Assembly: GCA_000469685.2 (NCBI GenBank)
Contig: LS997566.1
Location: 40,173,920-40,237,919 of the forward strand
DNA from: Haemonchus contortus
Taxonomy: Eukaryota > Nematoda > Chromadorea > Rhabditida > Trichostrongylidae
Reading direction: 5' to 3'
DNA: 64,000 nt
Shown here: one piece after another, positions 51,398-64,000 of the stretch
Layout: each line of letters starts with the position of its first letter
Position numbering within the stretch: position 1 is the stretch's first letter
Program-made: the position numbers and the translations under genes
The notes under the pieces: generated by a model
Seen by the model: only the letters and a program-made list of their open reading frames with translations
The model's database searches: none
Told to the model about the DNA's origin: nothing

Positions 51398-53837
51398 AAA
51401 TTGTCCATGAATCCGAAGAGGGAGATCCGTCTATCTTAGGGCCTAAGAAAGACGGCCTCTGGGTTTCGACATTTGAAAGCCTCTGAGTTTCTGAAAAAAG
51501 TCTGGGCAAGACCCAAAAGAGAGATGAAGCAGTTCCGATTCCGTGTTATCAGTACTATAGCACCAATAACAGGGTAGTAACAAGACGTACAACGGAGGTC
51601 GAGGTCGTAGGACGATTCAAGCCAATTAATCATTTCTGTAGGGAACAATCAACCTTTTAGACCGATGACAAATGACGCTAAGAATTCCAAACCTCTCTAA
51701 AAACCTCCTGTAAAGATCGGATTATCCGAAACACCGATCGATCACTGGCCGAAATTGTCAGCAGAACAAGGTTGCGATGACGAGATATGTACAAAAAGAA
51801 CATACACGAACGCGGCCAATTCAGGGTTTTCGCTATAAAAAGAGATTAAAGCGACCGTGAAGTTCCGTCCGTGTGTGTTTCCAGGCCAAAACGAATGAAC
51901 AACCATTTGCAAGGACGGCCTATACATGGGGGCAACATGACATGTGTCGGTTAATCAAACACACTACGACGACCTAACACGCTGTGAGAAAACTCCGGCT
52001 CGGCGCGATTCCATCCATTGACACGATTAGATTCAGACGAACATCGTGACCTGTTCAGGTTGGAGTGGTTACGACGTCTTTGACTAGGTTTCATTTGATC
52101 GAACAGGAAAGATACAGCCACTGGAGACGATTGCAAGTCCGTTGGATCAGATCAGGCCCAGCGGCCTTTGTTACGCTGCGATTGACTGAGAAAAACTTCG
52201 AACCATTCAAAATGTTTTTCCCCCAAACATAACCACTGCCAACCATTTTGACGAACTTGTCATTTTTCTTGAAGCTTGAGCTGACGATGAAGAATTCCGA
52301 AATGGGAGTTGAAGTTGGCTTTTCAGCGAACCTCCATAAAGGGAATTTCCATCATATCCTGGTTTTTCCTCCCCTCCTACGTCTTCGAGGGAACTGGTGG
52401 AATAAGTAGGTAGATGAAGTTCTTACATCTAAGCCCATTCCAACTTCAACGTAACATCACCATCACTTGTTTCCCAGACCATAGCAGGTTCTGTTAGGTG
52501 ATCCGAGAGAACTACCCAAGTCGGGATATGACTAAGAAAAGACACCTGCCACCTCATGCAGATCCTACTCCTACCGCCGAAAGAGGTAAGGTCAAGCAGT
52601 GATCGAGAAGCTTCTATTCATCTTCTGAGATCCCGCAGAGAGCATCACTCGTTATGTTCTAGGGCGAAGACTGGGTACTACCTCCTCCCGTTATGGACAC
52701 GGACCGGAAAGGAGCTGAACTTTCACTATAAAGCTTAGTGGAAGTCTAAACCGTGACAAATACTAACACTGGGATCAGTGGAGGGGGGAAACTCAATCTT
52801 TCCGCCATTATTTTATATTAGTGCCTTTGATCCCTAGCTAACAGATCCGTTACAATCTCTCATGGCTTCCCCGGATGCACCGCTTTTCTTGCTCGCCTTC
52901 TTGACCTGCTTTTTTTGCCTAACTTTGCCGAATTAGGGCACAGTTAGAAACCATCCGTTACTCGCTTTATCTCTTCCGCATCGCAAAGCTAAGTGCTATC
53001 CGACCCTATTGATGTTCTGGCCTCGGTTTCGTAAAATTGCCAGCGACCCCTTTCCTATCTAGTACATTACCCTTAAAACGAATCGCGATACGGTAATATG
53101 AGGGCGAGGCAGAGGCAGGAAAGTCCTGTCCTGTCCAGGGCTGTCCCAATCGAGGAGGTTGGTGAAAATTGAAAACAAAAGACTCCAAGAGACAGGGTTT
53201 TCATTTTGATACGGGATCTTAACCGTTACCGTAACCTCGTCACTGCTTAACACTACCATAGTAGTGGGATTAAGGTAAGAACTCGTTTCTGGACTAACTT
53301 CATAGCCGTTGTAACTAGCTGATGATAGATGATTTAGCGGTATTCCAGTACAATGATAAGGGAGGATGGCTGCGGGAAACTGTAGGTCATCGTTCTCCCA
53401 CTGAGCTACTCCAGTTGTGTATATCCCTTCAGAGGTTAGCCCAGTAGCGATGACAGGTCGCCGCCGGTGCAAAAGGCAACAAGGGTCAATGAAACTATCG
53501 TGAGTGGTGGCGCTAATTATATGGACAATCCGAGTTCTGCTAGAACCATGGCACAATACGCGGCGTTTGGCAAATTTTTCCCTGTCCTAAGGGCAACAGT
53601 GATAGAGGTTGAGAGGTAGCCCAAAATGGGAAGGGAAGAATGAAGAGCCCTACAATTAATTCAGATCTTGAGATGAGCCATGCAGTTCACCTTCATTAAA
53701 ATTACGGACGTGGTGGCAACAGTTCCGCTACTTTGGAATAACTTTTAGGACCAATGCTTCTTTCTCCTAAGCAAGACTATTGACAACTATGAGTTCCGTA
53801 CCGGTGCTCAACGGACCCTTGAACTGATGAGTGGCTC

Positions 53838-53923
53838 CTTACGCCTTCAAGCCACTTCCAATCCTCCTTCAACCACCACCCTTACGCCTTCAAGCCACTT
53901 CCAATCCTCCTTCAACCACCACC
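53838..53923. repeat. 43-bp exact tandem duplication
   Basis: CTTACGCCTTCAAGCCACTT followed by CCAATCCTCCTTCAACCACC and ACC occurs twice without a mismatch. The lack of divergence points to a recent event or an assembly duplication. Confidence 0.97.
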
Positions 53924-54991
53924 ATCAAAGGTGAACATCACAGCTTTGATGGTTCACCATCAGTGGAGTGAAAAAGCCCATGGCAGGGGAGAACAAGGTT
54001 GAATTAGGTTCCTTCTGAAGGTAGAGATTGCGCTGCAGACCAATATTACTTCTCTGTTATGGAGGTACATTAGGAGTGTGTTGCGGTTCATTCCGAACCA
54101 TAACCGAAAAGAATTGGAAACCTCTGATTTGCAGGAACGGAATCAGGTCTCGATCCCAGAGGTCTTTCCCTGCCAGCCCTACTTTTTTGCCAAATCCCTT
54201 TTGGGATGGCTAATGCGAGAAGCAGATGGGAAACCAAATGAGGTGTGAACAGCGAAGTCAACATGAACGTCTGACTTTCTACGAATTCGCAGCTATGTTC
54301 AAGACGTCGTCAAGGTTACGATCGTTGTCGTTGATTTACTGGGCATCACAGCAAGTAAGGCTACAATAACTGCTACTAAATACTGGTCTTGAACATCGTG
54401 TAATGAGACTACGAACTGGGTAATTACTAGGACGCCGTTCAAGGTCTATGAACGTCGATCCAAGGTGAACATTTTCGTTTACTTCTGTCTTGGCCTCAAA
54501 AGAAAGAAAATTTGGGGGTGGGGGAATAACTTCCTGATATATAGGAGATGCTTTTGTTTTTTGTTTATTTTTGAGATTCAAATTGGCTTTTTCTTTTCTT
54601 CTTGATAAATATTCAGTGGCAGATTATTTCTGCAGGGTAACCCAACCATCCATGATGGTTAAACGCCCAGAACGAAAGTAATGAAAGAGAAAGAAAAGAA
54701 GAAAAGTGAAAGATCCTACGAAATCAACAAGGAAAAGAGTAAGCAGATGAGAAAAGGGCAAAAAATAGCCTGGGTCACATTTTGCTGTCAGCCAGGAGAC
54801 TGAGGAATTTTGAAAGTTACCCTTGAAAACGAATGAGGTCAAGATCGTCAAGGCTCATTTCGTCTCAAGACTCAAGGACATCGATAGATAAGATTTTGTA
54901 TTGTTTTCACATCAATCAAAATTTGAAGGCTATTTCGACTAAATGCAATTGGTACAGATTGAAAAATAATCAGTGATCGACCGTTTTAACT

Positions 54992-55200
54992 GGTATGCGC
55001 CATGCACTGCCCATTGTTGCGATATTGACAAGGCGCTGGGCTGGACTACATGTTAACCTTACATTGATAATTAGAAACGATTGGTCTATTGGCTCAACTG
55101 TATAATCCATATAGAAACCTGAACCCAATTCGAAGTTCAAACTTAACGGGCCCAGGTAGGATTCGACCTTCCGAATCAGAAGGATGGTATACAGAGCTTT
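54992..55200 (-). repeat. SINE-like element with a different head and the shared tail
   Basis: The minus strand has a tRNA-like stretch at 55,150-55,200 (TTCTGATTCGGAAGGTCGAA followed by TCCTACCTGG, box B GGTCGAATCC). About 150 bases later it ends with GGGCAGTGCATGGCGCATAC, the tail word of the main SINE family. The body does not match that family. This may be a second SINE lineage sharing the 3' end. Confidence 0.45.
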
Positions 55201-57309
55201 CCCCAACTTCGTCTTTCCTGTCATCTCCAAGGAGAATTTCTGCTCACGAAACTGCGTGAATTTAAAGACGACAATACTGTCCCCTCTATTTACGCAGTTG
55301 CTATTAAAATTTGGTATGGAAAGGGACTCTATCCAAGGCCCAGTAGTAAACAGTAAACACGGAAAAGTCAGTAAAAAATCTGGCCGTTGGTTTTAACAGT
55401 ACTCTTAACCAAACAAAAACCTGCTGATCTTAATGTTAGTGTTTCTTTTACAAGCGTAGGGATAGGTCATGCACCAAGCAACTACCTAATTACCATAATC
55501 CGATAAATGGTGCCGCAATTGACAAGGGCCGAGCTGAGGAACACTCTAGTGAATAGGCTATTGGGTGACAGAAGGCACTAGGCACTCTCCTCTGGTATTG
55601 CAGTCAATACTCATTCAGAGAGATATCATAAGTGTATATACTTCGATGATTGACCGTCTTACGACGTTAATGGAGCGATAGAAACTGGATTTGGCGGTGG
55701 GCTGCTATTCATGCTTAGGTGAAAATCTCAGCGTGAAAAGGAAATGTACGACTTAATGGGGTCGAAGATCGTCGGAGGATTATGATGTACACTTAGACAT
55801 CCATTGATGATTTATTTACAGAAGATAAAGTCAGGAACGGCCATCAGATTGATCGGTTCTGATCGACCATTCTAGAGTGAGCCGTGTCTCCTATTTTGGA
55901 ACAGATTCGATGAGAAATTTGAATCCGGGTATGGCCTTTATCGCGAAACTTGAGGACCATTCTATCTCAGAATAGGAAATTTACTGCTCTATCCAATCAC
56001 AACAGCTTTAATTACTTCATTCTGTTTGAGTGACCAGGCAGCGGCTACATCTTTAAGTGGGAGTGAACCACCGATTTTCATATCCCACAAAAAGTCTCCT
56101 AACAACATTCCCCGATATTTAATGACATCACTAATCACAGGAACTCAAAAGAAATAAATAAGTAAGTAGGTGAATTGAATAGGTTTTTAAGTCATAGAGG
56201 AAATCGACGTTGCTTCTACCCACTGACTGCCCCATACCAATTGATAAACATCGGCATCCTCTAACGGTTGCTCCTTACGAAAATGAGGAAAGATCGAAAA
56301 GACGGCAAGAGTAGAGCGCCTAGTGAAAGCTATCAATGCCATAGCTAATTCGAGAAGTTCTCAGGGTTTCCGTTGTAACAGTTTCCCGAACAGAAAGAAG
56401 AACTGGGGTTAAGCATTCGTTCACTTATCGAGACGTAGAACTTGCTTATGCCGGCATAGGACAAGGAATGTATAACATCAACGGAGGGGACAAGCTGACA
56501 GCGAAACATTCATTGCCCGCTTGCAGTAGTGGCTATAATTCCATCGACTGGCTTAATGAAACGCATTGGCATTTGTCAGTAATCAAACGGGGAAGTCCTT
56601 TTGGATGCTGAACGACAGCCTAGCTCGAAATTCCCTGAGGAGCTAGGCTGAAGTGTATTCGCAGACACCAGGCCTAGGGATCGGAAAGAGTTCCGAATTT
56701 CGATTTCAGTATTCCGTAAGAACGCCTCCTGAAGGCATTTCTTGATGACGAAGCAAGATGAAGCCTTGTGGATTTTTCAATCTATTCTTGCGATTTCTCA
56801 GTTACGAAAGAAGGCGGCTGTAAGATGGTCGACCTAGCCCGGAAGACACTACCGCTGAATAACCGAATCGAATTTCAGCTGGGGTTCATCAGATAATTTC
56901 CTAATCTAAATCCATCACTCCTTGACTATGGACAGAGGGAATCATAAATTAGCGCATGTGTACCAGTAATTATTTGAAGGGACCACATTGCGTGCATACG
57001 GTCACCAGAACCCTCATTAATAGCTAAATTCTTATTCACTTTGATGTCCGTTAAGCATCAAAAGATTCAAAAGCATCATGAGCTGGAAAAATGTTTTTGG
57101 CAGCTTCTTATTCCCACAGTACAGCTTGATTTGGACTTCTCAGGGATCGCGTATTACTGTAGCGTCTACTGTAACGATCACTGCCGCTGAGAAGGAATCC
57201 TGCACAGAACTCAGAACTCAGACATTTTTCAGTAGTCATTGAGCTGAGGAGGGACTCAGAGAACAATAGAAAGGTTTGAATGAGGCAAATGAATGGCTTT
57301 ATCCATACT
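55201..57309. other. Stretch without a recognisable gene
   Basis: Nothing supported apart from a short hairpin listed separately. Confidence 0.45.
56616..56650. repeat. Short perfect hairpin
   Basis: Arms CAGCCTAGCTC and GAGCTAGGCTG, 11 bp, with a 13-base loop. Not followed by a T run and not next to a gene I can see, so its role is unknown. Confidence 0.85.
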
Positions 57310-57456
57310 CTCCAGAGTAAGCCATGCACTTTACATTAGTTCGGGTTTTGGAAGCAGATGGACTAGGATGCGCCCAGTGATGTGGGCAACATGGCTTAGG
57401 TGGGACTTGAAGTGTCATAAACTCCCCAGGGCCGCTACATTAAACACCTCCACTTG
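57310..57456 (-). repeat. Short SINE-like copy: head and tail, most of body missing
   Basis: The plus strand starts with the tail-like word GTAAGCCATGCACTTTAC. The minus strand near 57,456 has GGAGGTGTTTAATGTAGCGG and a box-B-like TTCAAGTCCCACC. Spacing is about half that of full copies. Confidence 0.35.
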
Positions 57457-59431
57457 AGAGTATAGTCAATTACGGTAGCTGGCACTGCCTAGATCGTTCA
57501 CGGGCATGAACGTACATAATTATGAATTGTCTAACAAAAATTATAGGTAGAGGTTCATAGCTACCATTCAGAATCGAGCAGACCGAGAAAATAGACAGTA
57601 AATCAATGGAGGCAGGATAAGGTAAAGCAATACAACTGGTAAGGCACCGATGATCCGAATGGAACGAGAAAAAGAAGCAACGGGCTGTACGGGATGGAAC
57701 AACTCCCAGTTTGGCATAGTAGTAGGTACTATTAGGATGGAGTAGACGTTGCTCAAGTATGAAGGGAGGTTCAAATGAATGAAAGACACCCTCGACGGCC
57801 GGCAATAAACAATGCCATTGTTGACATTTCAGGCAGTTTATTGGAATGCTAGATGAACGCGACGACAGCGGTGATCGAATGTTTGCATTAAGATGCCGCT
57901 GACGGGGCACTACGTACTCGGGAAAAAACCGAGATGAGCTTAGATTTCCACTTCCCACAGCTAACATTTGTTACACACTGCTTTCAAGACGGTTCTGGAA
58001 TTGATCCAGGCAGATGGCAACCTCAAACCGTCTTGTACAGGCCCTACAACCCTGAGACAGATTATGAAGGAAGGGTTGCATCTGATGAAAAAATTTTGCA
58101 CCCCCCCCCCCTGAGACGATTTGTGGGCGTCCAAAGGTAACAGAGACTATCTCCATTCGTCTAGTGAGGTAGCTAGAAAGAAGGCGTTCAAATGTCTGAG
58201 TCAAAGTGCAATCTATCGCACATACGGCGCCAAGTGCGAAAATTTTACGAAACAAAAGCGAGAGGAGCAGCGGCGATCGGGCGCATACGAATCGAGGTCG
58301 TTTTGGGGTTCGCCCTCGACTGGCTCCTTTGCTTTGGTGACGAGGCGTTTGCGCGAAAAAACGACCTCGATTGGGAAACTAAATGGATTTGAAATGCAAC
58401 TGATTACTGTACTACTGGCACCCTTTTTAAGAATTTTTTCAACAGGACTAGACTATGTCTGGCTTATAGGGATAGTGTCTCGCTCCAAGCTTGTTCTAGA
58501 GCGGTTACGGTACCTATCAATCTTCCCTGAATCCCCAGCCCTATTGCTGGGGCCAACTTTATGAGTATATCATTAGCCATTTGTTGCTATAGCTACTACC
58601 GCTGTAAGCAGTAATGCAGTAAGTAAACGACAGACAGAGTGGAACACTCCGGTAACATCATTTGTAATGCTAATTGTGACAGCTCCACATAAATAACCGA
58701 AGGAAGGGGTTTCAAGGTTCACGAGTAAGTTTGGGAAGGTGTAAAAAACAATAATATTTAGCAGAAGGACTCGATTAGGACACATACCATCAAATCTGAG
58801 AAGCAGCTGGGGCAGCCTGTAGTTCCGCTGGGGAATAAACTCCGAAATGGTAATTCTGTAGCTATCACTAGCTGCCCTACCACTTGAACTCTTCCCACCA
58901 TAAGGAAGATTTCCTGTCTCAGACTACAAGCCTCCTGCTTGATCGATCCTTCCGGCTGATCATGATTTTAAAGAAGTCTCCAGTTTTGATGGCGGCCCTT
59001 TCATCCCCCTCTTTCCGGAACTGATTAAACGCAGCGTTCTGTTATGGGCCAGGTGATGTTCACGGATGCCGAATTATTCATGCTAACCCATATGGCCTTG
59101 TGTCGGGATCCAAAAAGGACTTCATAGGCCCCAGGAGAATCGGCGACGAATTGGCATGGAATAAGAGAGTGGTATGCTAATCGTGGTAATCAAGTAGGCA
59201 GCTGCGCAATTGGAACGAAGGTCGACCCCTAGCGCGGGTAAAGAGACACCGCATCTCACTTCGCCCTTTTCATACGTCTTTGCGAGTTAGAAGAATCACG
59301 AAAGAAACTAACAGACTATAGAATATGGTAACCAGTAGGCGTACTATTACTATAAATGGGCTATACAAACATAATAATCTATTAATTAAATAATTCGAGG
59401 AATTCAGCGGAGGGGTAAGATTGTCAAAATA
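57457..59431. other. Stretch without a supported gene
   Basis: Holds a 165-codon minus-strand frame (57,470-57,967) and a 147-codon plus-strand frame (58,121-58,564); neither shows a recognisable domain. The latter spans an inverted repeat. A run of eleven C is at about 58,100-58,111. Confidence 0.4.
58291..58371. repeat. 14-bp perfect inverted repeat with 53-base loop
   Basis: Arms ATCGAGGTCGTTTT and AAAACGACCTCGAT. The inner part adds partial pairing. No TA or TTAA duplications flank it. Confidence 0.85.
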
Positions 59432-59688
59432 TCATGAGTTGAGCGTTTCGAGCTGGCGTAGCTCCTGTGTGGCCTTCATTCGATTCAGAAGGTCTTCGAG
59501 GTCGATTACCGCCCTAATCAAAAGGTGGTCGCTCTGATTGGGTCGGTCGATTGCAGTCGTGGGTTGAAATGAGGAGGAAACACCTATGTGGGCAATAGTA
59601 ATACCCCTTCTTCCTCGCGTGTAATGATCAAAACACATTCCATAGATGGGCCTGTGATACTGAAGGGGTAACGGAGGCATGGCGTATG
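59432..59688 (-). CDS. Probable 3'-terminal exon of an unrecognised gene
   Basis: On the minus strand TATCACCCCAG gives a good acceptor, followed by 84 residues and TGA. The product reads YAMPPLPLQYHRPIYGMCFD, then RGRRGITIAHIGVSSSFQPT, and ends in an acidic/basic helix-like stretch, AVIDLEDLLNRMKATQELRQ. The C terminus looks coding, with heptad-like Leu spacing. No upstream exon was identified with matching phase (phase 1 required), so the gene is partial here. I do not recognise the family. Confidence 0.4.
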
Positions 59689-60500
59689 CTGGGGTGATAA
59701 TAGGTAAGAAATTTCCTGCTGCTCCGTATTCCAAAAAAAGATTTGATCCCCAGCAATTTGGGCTTACTTTCAATGATACTCACCTATAAAACTTACTACA
59801 TTTACTGCTCAATGGCTACAACAAAACTTAAACAGATATATGGGTAGTTGTAGAGCGATTCGCGATTATATGGTCCACCCCGACGAGAAGATGACCCGTT
59901 GGCGATGTGGCGGAGAGACGAGTGCGATCCGCAAGGAACGATTATGCAAATAAAGCAAGTGTTCCTGTAGATCGCTCAGAAGCTCTTCAGAGCGAGAGCG
60001 AGATTGGTCATGCAACAGAGAGCCTCAGACATCCAACTGCCCACATGTCATCCGATGAGCTTATCGTCATCTGATGAGCCTTATGAAGCAATTATAATGG
60101 CGATGTCGGCAACGATTCCGAATACGAAATGGGCTACTGACAGCATCAAATAAGTCGATAAGCCATTAATGACCATACGGTCGATCAGCTAATTGTCGGT
60201 GGGTTATTAGGTTTATTTACTCATTTGATGCCTTATTGAGTATATGCAGGGATACAGCAGGCTGCAGGAATGAAGAGGCTATTGTGGCTAATCACAAATA
60301 TGCGCCATGCAAGCAAATCTTAATCAGATAGACAGGAGGGTTCGGAAGGGCGACTGACCCGAACGTTTGACGAAATCATCAAGACTTCAAATCGATCCTT
60401 CCTGTGTTTTATAGTGGTCCGCTACTGAGAAGAGCTGTAAGGTGAGACGGAAGGATTGAATGAACTGCTTGGGAGATCGTTATCAGGGTGAGTGCTCCAT

Positions 60501-60696
60501 TCACTTATTCTTCCACTTTATCTTGGTCTGATGATTGGAAAACCAGTCATTTTTTTTTATCGAAGCTCCCAAACAATTAGTAGAATTCTTTAAAATCGCC
60601 CAGCTAGGTAAGATTAAGTAGAGGAATCTTACCTCTTTTGACGATGTAGTCGGAAAATCACGCCACGATATGATCACACGTTCTTCGTTGGTCATT
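60501..60696 (-). pseudogene. Two mini-exons with a homeodomain recognition-helix-like end
   Basis: TTTTCCAG precedes AATGACC at 60,696 (a spliced-leader-like start). A 21-codon exon MTNEERVIISWRDFPTTSSK-E ends at GAG/GTAAG (60,633). After a 45-base intron closed by TTTTAAAG a second exon (60,501-60,587) encodes CLGASIKKNDWFSNHQTKIK then WKNK and TGA. WFSNHQTKIKWK resembles homeodomain helix 3 (WFxNRRxKxK) with LG ahead of it, but the L-to-W spacing is one residue short and helix 1 is largely lacking. It is a fragment or pseudogene at best, and could be chance. Confidence 0.25.
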
Positions 60697-61689
60697 CTGG
60701 AAAAGAAGTCGTTCCGGAACTGAACAAAAGGGCGATTTCCGTAAGGACATATACAACTACGGAAGAAATGATGGGAAAACGGCATTCAAATGGAAATCAA
60801 GTGAGATTCAAATGAAGGAGAAGGTGTCCTGGAAGCTGGTTACTCCATAAAATGGCCACGAATTAAAAATAAAAACGAAAATCAACGAGAAGGGAAGTAT
60901 ACGAGCATATCCATTATTGGAACAGATTCGAGCTGGTGGTGAAAGGATCACGAGACTATCTCAGGGCTCTGAAGAGTCAGTTTTGACTGGACTAAAGGAT
61001 AGAGTAAAATAATAAAGAGGGTAGGAGAAGCTGAGGTGAAATCGTAGGACACTAGTGAAATTCGAGCTAGAACTTTAAAAAAAGGTGGAATATAAGAGGA
61101 GCCCAGCGAAAAACATTTACTAGAGGCGAACAAAGAAGGCAATTTGGGGAGGAATCGCGCAGAAAAGTGCATTTCAGGATGTAACCCAATGAAAGACGAT
61201 GAGGAAGGGGGCTACAGAGTGAGTAAGGGGCGGAGACAATTAACCTAAACGAATTGGCGCCACTCGAAGAAGCGATTACTCAATCGGTTGTCAAGGTTCC
61301 TGTCCAATGGCTCAAGATGGTGTTCGATTAGATGCCTTTCAGATACATTTAGCACATTGCAAAGTGTCCCCCACAAAAGAATACAAATGCAAAGGTTGGA
61401 CATACAAATCGACTGGCAATCGATAATCCCTTTTAGAATGCGCCGTGCACTCAAATTTCTCCAGGATTCTGTAAGCACTTGAATGTAGGGTCATAAATAC
61501 AGTCAGCTCAACGGTGTAGGAGGAGAGGGAGGAGGAAGGAAGTTGGGCAAAGAAGGAAGTAGGCGAAGGATGAGAAAGGTAGTGATGGGGAGTAGAGGGA
61601 AGGGTAAAGTTGGGTTATGATCAGGAAATATCTCTTATCACAGTTTCGTTGATAATTTTCCGAATCAGAAGTAGGAGGAGACTTCACTG

Positions 61690-61806
61690 GCGGCTAAGGG
61701 ATTCGATCCTGCAAGCTGTGTAACATATGACTCACCGTACCCACTATCGGTTTCGGTACATAGTGAAAGAGCCCCCCCCCCACCCCTCCCCCCCCCCCCC
61801 CTCCCC
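61690..61806 (-). repeat. tRNA-like head preceded by a G tract (SINE 5' end)
   Basis: On the minus strand a G tract (61,772-61,806) is followed by GTGGGTACGGTGAGTCATAT and a box-B-like CAGGATCGAATCCCTTAGCC. The layout (G-rich leader, then tRNA-like head) copies that of the 9.36-kb SINE. A tail-like word (ATGCGCCGTGCACTCAAATT) is at 61,438, but the intervening body is not recognisable. Confidence 0.4.
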
Positions 61807-63754
61807 TTCTCCAAATTCTATGGGGCTGCCACCTTCACGCTTGAGAAGGGGCAGTTGCCGAGAGTTCCCAAAAAAAACGTTGTCGCATTTTTGTGTTCCG
61901 ACCAAACCACAAATGTCGACGAAGTCCTAAAAAGTAGTGTCCAACATAAGGCAAAGCAAAGGTCTTGTCACTTCTGGTGAGAGGCACTGTTCCAGCTGCG
62001 TCGAGGTCGCCCTCTCAAGTCAACGGGTGCGACCTGTTAGTCTAGGGTGTTAGTTTACACTCTCATAGAAGTCTTGTTCCCAAGAAGTCGGAAAACGTCC
62101 CAGAAATCGTATCGACTAGGTGTTGCGGATAATCGTCTCATTCGAGAAAACACTGAAATGTAGGTACTATAGAAGCAATTACTCAAGTTATAGTTCCTCA
62201 AGCAATTATGGTAACCACAATTACCGTAATTACCGTAACGGAAGTTGCCACACATCAAGTTTATCAGGTCAAACAAAATCTATTCGAAAAGGGATGGAGA
62301 CTTCGGTGGAGGTAGACGGAAATACAAAGGTCCCAAATCGTCGGTTGCTAGGTCCTGTTACTTAGGGCATGCTATAATCCACTCAGTAGGCCACACTCAG
62401 ACCTAATAGGTAGAGGTCAGGGCGGTAGCGGCTGTAGCACAATAGCCGATGATATAATCATCACATAAACTGCACGGTCGAGACGGACCACCAGATGTTC
62501 ACAAACATCAACACAGCTCAAGTGCTAGCACGTCGAGCTTTTCAGTCGACTGCCCTCACAGAGATCCTTGCGGGAGTTTTGTTTCCCACAAGTACCTATT
62601 GAAACGAGGAAAACCAATCAAAGGAAGGACCTATTCAAAAGTTTTCACCTAAGGGCACATGCGGACTCTGGCTGTACCTGTTTGATGTACTTTGGAGAAC
62701 TGAATTACCAAGGGGCTTGATCAAAAAATTGTATTTTCTATTCAAAACTCGATTAAACAGTGGCTTCCCGTCCTATAGAACTTCCACCACTTTTATAAAG
62801 CTCCATGGAGTTTTCGCTGACTTCTACTCTAGCGTGGTCGGCTAGACTATTAAGGTTGCAATGGTAGGAAAGAGAAATCGGAAGGAAGTGAATTGTTCTT
62901 AGATTCCGTTCCTTATCCCTTTTGACTTTTCAAACGATCATTTCATAAAAGGAGTATTTTTGAAAGAATCCAGGTCTTACAATTCTGATTTCTCAACTTC
63001 AATCGCTAGTCGTCATTCACTTCGAAGTAATAAACCCCCTCGTTCATACCCACGAGCCCTAAGCATCTGAAAGCCTCAACACCCTGGTTTGGACCTGTGG
63101 AAGCTCATCAGTTTCATTAACTTGTTCACCTACTTTGAACTCCAAAGCCATAGTGACCGTGGAGGACCGAATAAATAAATAATAAACAAATAGCTTTTCC
63201 ACTGAACAATCGTTTTTCCGAATAAAAAAAGCTGTCTTTTCCCATATAGGAGCGCTCTTGAAATGTCCATGAAGAAAATTCTCTCGCTGGATAGTCATAA
63301 GTGATGTTCCTGATCACTTAAAGCTTCCGGAAGCTCTTCTATGGGGAGAGAAAGGAGCAGATTTTTAGATGTTTCCCGACAGTGAATCAGCATGATGCCG
63401 TGGTAGTATAAAAACGAACGTTGGTAAATTCAAACTTGTACGGTGTACGGATACTCGAAGGGAAATGTCAAGGTAACGAGGGAGGCATTCGAGTGTGTGC
63501 CATGTGTACACGATCATCATCGTTGGGTCATTGTGAGACCGACAACAAAGTCTGCTCCATACTATCTCCAGGTGATGCAATACAAGCGCTGTATAATCAT
63601 CCCAAATGGGCGACCCCCTTCATATGTGGGCAAAGAATATGTGAATACATTAACATATTGGAGGTCAGCTGTTGTTGGAAGCAGGTTTTGAAGCTGTAAA
63701 TGATTCAACGGTGGTTTTCGGAGCTGATTAGGGCATTGAGACTACGCCGTCTAT

Positions 63755-63830
63755 CTGGCTGTCATTCAGAGTCGTAGAACAAATGAAAGCGTATCTCGCT
63801 TATACATTGATACGCATTGACCTTCTACGC
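63755..63830 (-). repeat. SINE body/tail fragment, copy K
   Basis: Plus-strand CTGTCATTCAGAGTCGTAGA, then AATGAAAGCGTAT and ATACATTGATACG. These align with CCATTCAGAATCGTAGTGGC, AATGAGTGCGTAT and ATACAATGAC of copy G. Confidence 0.55.
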
Positions 63831-64000
63831 CTAGAACGTCTCTGTCCTACCTTCTCCATTCCTACCGCCTTAACCTCGTCTCGGTGAATGTGAAATCAGT
63901 TTTGAGATTGAGTTATTCTATGTTGTTAGTTACGAAGTTAACTATATGATTTCAGTGCATGAAATCAGGAAAGAGAACTTCTTACAATAACTCCCGTACC

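Larger units (their letters stand above)
46651..54991. other. Long stretch without a supported gene
   Basis: Includes a short G run at 46,706-46,715, a TG-rich island at 49,680-49,715, and a block at 50,062-50,551 that is protein-like in more than one minus-strand frame without a coherent exon model. A 165-codon minus-strand frame at 53,059-53,556 (contains QFPAAILPYHCTGIPLN) has no recognised relatives. SINE-tail-like words are at about 48,884, 49,955 and 53,672. Two tandem duplications are listed separately. Confidence 0.4.

Noticed and set aside
53059..53556. 165-codon open frame, minus strand
   Set aside because: No family resemblance or neighbouring exons; length alone is not enough in 64 kb of six frames.
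57470..57967. 165-codon open frame, minus strand
   Set aside because: Overlaps other equally long frames and shows no motif.
62120..62365. Ser/Tyr/Asn-rich plus-strand frame
   Set aside because: Explained by an imperfect simple repeat (AATTACCGTAATTACCGTAA); no splice or start support.

Overview
This looks like nuclear DNA of a parasitic nematode, most likely a strongylid of the hookworm type. The two genes I can reconstruct exon by exon have worm-like structure: many small exons, GT-AG introns mostly from about 45 to 600 bases, and TTTCAG-like acceptors, some placed directly in front of an ATG as in spliced-leader addition. The hookworm assignment is inference from gene structure and repeat types, not a database match.

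The window is gene-poor and repeat-rich. The left third (1-23,279) has no gene I can support. It holds dispersed copies of a tRNA-derived SINE of about 230-290 bases and a pair of mariner-like fragments at 17.4-18.3 kb. The centre (23,280-35,849) carries two conserved genes on the minus strand. mrps-5 (mitochondrial ribosomal protein S5) has ten exons traced, and its 2.5-kb third-from-last intron holds a piggyBac-like MITE, a SINE and a mariner-family relic. sel-1/SEL1L/HRD3 (ER-associated degradation) has 17 exons that join in frame to 699 codons plus stop, with a signal peptide, Sel1 repeats and a C-terminal membrane anchor. mrps-5 serves mitochondrial translation and sel-1 serves ER protein quality control; I see no functional link beyond a shared strand.

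To the right, 37.9-39.6 kb contains a third mariner-derived element, two copies of a second tRNA-headed repeat, and a 166-bp tandem array with three tRNA-Asp(GTC) copies. From 42 kb on I can support only a small Pro/Ser-rich two-exon gene (43.9-45.3 kb, minus), a few isolated exon-like pieces (59.4 and 60.5 kb), SINE copies, short tandem duplications and hairpins. The most interesting signals are the SINE family with a tail motif (GTGCATGGCGCAT) that recurs about 20 times, the palindrome-ended TTAA element, the tRNA-Asp array, and a template-switch-like hairpin inside a mariner derivative.
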